A stretch of DNA of 64,000 nt. Source: Bacillus sp. ISL-18. Its GTDB lineage: Bacteria > Bacillota > Bacilli > Bacillales > Cytobacillaceae. The notes beneath the pieces were generated by a model. The model was not told where the DNA came from. It saw only the letters and a list, made by a program, of their open reading frames with translations, and searched no databases. The stretch is from positions 645,436-709,435 of the forward strand of contig NZ_JAGGQG010000002.1 in assembly GCF_018613415.1 (NCBI RefSeq). Reading direction: 5' to 3'. Below, piece by piece: positions 62,971 through 64,000 of the stretch. A program made the position numbers and the translations under genes. Positions within the stretch are counted from its first letter, which is position 1. Each line of letters begins with the position of its first letter.

Positions 62971-62993
62971 CTTTATCGGAAAGGAAATGTGTC

Positions 62994-63641
62994 ATGATCA
63001 TCAATATACTTGCAGGGGGACCTGAAGAATTACTGCCTGATTTAAGCAGTTATCAAGGAGATGAGACAATCTGGGTGGGGGTTGACCGGGGGGTTTATCA
63101 TCTGATTAACAGAGACATTATCCCTTCAATGGCATTTGGAGATTTTGATTCGGTAAGTGAAGAAGAATTATCAGCCATTGAACATCAGGTAACCGGCATA
63201 AAAAAGTATAAACCCGAGAAAGATGAAACCGATATGGAACTTGCCCTTAATTGGGCGCTTGAACAAAAACCTGATACTATTCATTTGTTTGGGGCCACCG
63301 GCGGCAGGCTTGATCATTTGCTCGCCAATGTCCAGCTGCTGCTCAATCCCATTAAAACGAAAAACCCAGCCAATGTTTACTTAATTGATGAAAAAAATAT
63401 TGTTTTTTTAAAAGAGGCGGGGCACTATACCATTGAAAAAGTCGCCGCCAAAAAATATATTTCATTTGTCCCTTTATCCTTTGACGTTACGGATCTCACG
63501 CTTGAAGGCTTTAAATACCCGCTTAAAAACCGTCATATTTATCTCGGTTCCACACTATGTATTAGTAATGAACTTATTAGTGATTATGGTACTTTTTCAT
63601 TTTCCAAAGGCATATTAATAGTGGTAAGAAGTAACGATTAA
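62994..63641 (+). CDS. thiN: Thiamine pyrophosphokinase ThiN
   Basis: This 215-residue enzyme converts thiamine directly to thiamine pyrophosphate using ATP. The N-terminal catalytic domain shows the DRG motif (WVGVDRGVYHL), the GDFDS motif (MAFGDFDSVS), EKDETDMELAL and GATGGRLDHLLANVQLL. A small C-terminal beta domain follows (TLEGFKYPLKNRHIYLG, SNELI). GAAAGGAAATG precedes the ATG at 62994. No TPP riboswitch is visible upstream, in line with a housekeeping salvage role. Confidence 0.97.
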   Translation: MIINILAGGPEELLPDLSSYQGDETIWVGVDRGVYHLINRDIIPSMAFGDFDSVSEEELSAIEHQVTGIKKYKPEKDETDMELALNWALEQKPDTIHLFGATGGRLDHLLANVQLLLNPIKTKNPANVYLIDEKNIVFLKEAGHYTIEKVAAKKYISFVPLSFDVTDLTLEGFKYPLKNRHIYLGSTLCISNELISDYGTFSFSKGILIVVRSND

Positions 63642-63748
63642 TATGCACTTCAAAAATGGTACTGATTTCGTTCGTTTGAATACTATGTAGGGGCGTGCGG
63701 AAAAAGTGGCTTAAAATAAGCTGTGGGAGATTTGTGAGGAGGGACAGT

Positions 63749-63832
63749 ATGAAATTTTATACAATTAAACTGCCGAAATTCTTAGGCGGACTTGTCCGAG
63801 CGATGATTGGGGCATTTAAAAAAGGCGAATAG
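63749..63832 (+). CDS. spoVM: Sporulation coat assembly peptide SpoVM
   Basis: This 27-residue amphipathic peptide begins MKFYTIKLPKFLGGLVRAM and has the conserved proline at position 9 that lets SpoVM sense the convex forespore membrane and anchor SpoIVA coat assembly. B. subtilis SpoVM has 26 residues with nearly the same sequence; here the tail ends GAFKKGE. A strong ribosome binding site GAGGAGGG lies five bases before the ATG. About 70 bp upstream AATACTAT (63679-63686) resembles a SigE -10. A terminator follows. Confidence 0.97.
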   Translation: MKFYTIKLPKFLGGLVRAMIGAFKKGE

Positions 63833-63851
63833 AAACAGACTTTTTAACATG

Positions 63852-63880
63852 GGCACCCTTCAATTGGGTGCTTTTTATTT
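63852..63880. terminator. Terminator after spoVM
   Basis: The stem GCACCC / GGGTGC with a 7-base loop is followed by TTTTTATTT. Confidence 0.8.
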
Positions 63881-63915
63881 GCCATTTTGGTCATACTAAA
63901 AAGCGTAGTATAAAA

Positions 63916-63945
63916 TTGTTCTTTTTTGTTCAAATATCATATAAT
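63916..63945 (+). promoter_or_regulatory. Possible SigA promoter near the right window edge
   Basis: TTGTTC (63916-63921), an 18-bp spacer and a perfect TATAAT (63940-63945). The gene it would serve lies beyond the window. Confidence 0.4.
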
Positions 63946-63982
63946 GAGGCCCGTTTTAAAAAAAGGCTGTGTTAATCTTGAA

Positions 63983-64000
63983 TGTTGATTTCCGCTCCAG
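63983..64000. repeat. Edge of a second intergenic palindromic repeat
   Basis: TGTTGATTTCCGCTCCAG is the reverse complement of the right end of the 4730-4862 element (CTGGAGTGGAAATCAACA) with one difference. It therefore marks the start of another copy in inverted orientation, cut by the window edge. Confidence 0.65.

Noticed and set aside
62885..62993. TPP riboswitch before thiN
   Set aside because: The 109-bp gap contains only an AGGAGG and a simple terminator; no THI-box sequence is visible.

Overview
The window is a stretch of chromosome from an endospore-forming, low-to-moderate GC Firmicute of the family Bacillaceae (Bacillus sensu lato). The gene order follows the Bacillus subtilis division, sporulation, pyrimidine and prkC region almost gene for gene. 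SpoVD, SpoVE, SpoIIGA, SigE, SigG and SpoVM are all present, and two intergenic repeat families of the kind scattered through Bacillus-type genomes are visible. I cannot name the species. Nearly every gene lies on the + strand; only rqcH is reversed.

Layout. (1) 1-416: the 3' end of bshC (bacillithiol synthesis). (2) 491-20388: the dcw division and cell-wall cluster: mraZ, rsmH, ftsL, pbpB, spoVD, murE, an orphan MurF-like N-terminal domain, mraY, murD, spoVE, murG, murB, divIB, ylxW, ylxX, sbp, ftsA, ftsZ. (3) 20411-23287: the sporulation sigma module spoIIGA-sigE-sigG behind a Spo0A-type promoter with a 22-bp spacer. (4) 23347-27352: the ylmC-pgeF-ylmE-sepF-ylmG-ylmH-divIVA division module. 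(5) 27349-32433: ileS under an Ile T-box, then ylyA, lspA and an rluD-type pseudouridine synthase. (6) 32437-44331: the complete de novo pyrimidine operon pyrR-P-B-C-AA-AB-K-D-F-E with three PyrR-type attenuators. (7) 44351-49080: four 21-bp-phased repeats, the reversed rqcH, and a Ca-type P-ATPase gene. (8) 49128-63832: yloC, remA, gmk, rpoZ, coaBC, priA, def, fmt, rsmB, rlmN, prpC, prkC, rsgA, thiN, spoVM. The window ends in a probable promoter and the edge of a second copy of the repeat seen at 4730-4862.

How the genes work together. MurE, MraY, MurD, MurG and MurB make the lipid II precursor. PBP2B with FtsL and DivIB forms the septal synthase, and SpoVD with SpoVE forms its spore-cortex counterpart. 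FtsA, FtsZ, SepF and DivIVA build and position the ring. SpoIIGA activates pro-SigE, and SigG follows in the forespore. PrpC and PrkC form a phosphatase and PASTA-kinase pair that senses muropeptides. The pyr operon makes UMP under PyrR control.

Most of the window is conserved housekeeping DNA and I do not see a hidden defence or mobile system. The item most worth a second look is the 147-residue orphan at 8602-9045. It occupies the position where most bacteria carry murF, keeps only the MurF N-terminal domain, and has lost the ATPase and ligase domains. Other notable signals are three GAAAGTGGGG boxes ahead of mraZ, a terminator-like hairpin just downstream of a strong divIB promoter, the 21-bp-phased repeat array after pyrE, the missing rpe between rsgA and thiN, and the unusual number of TTG and GTG starts on division and sporulation genes.
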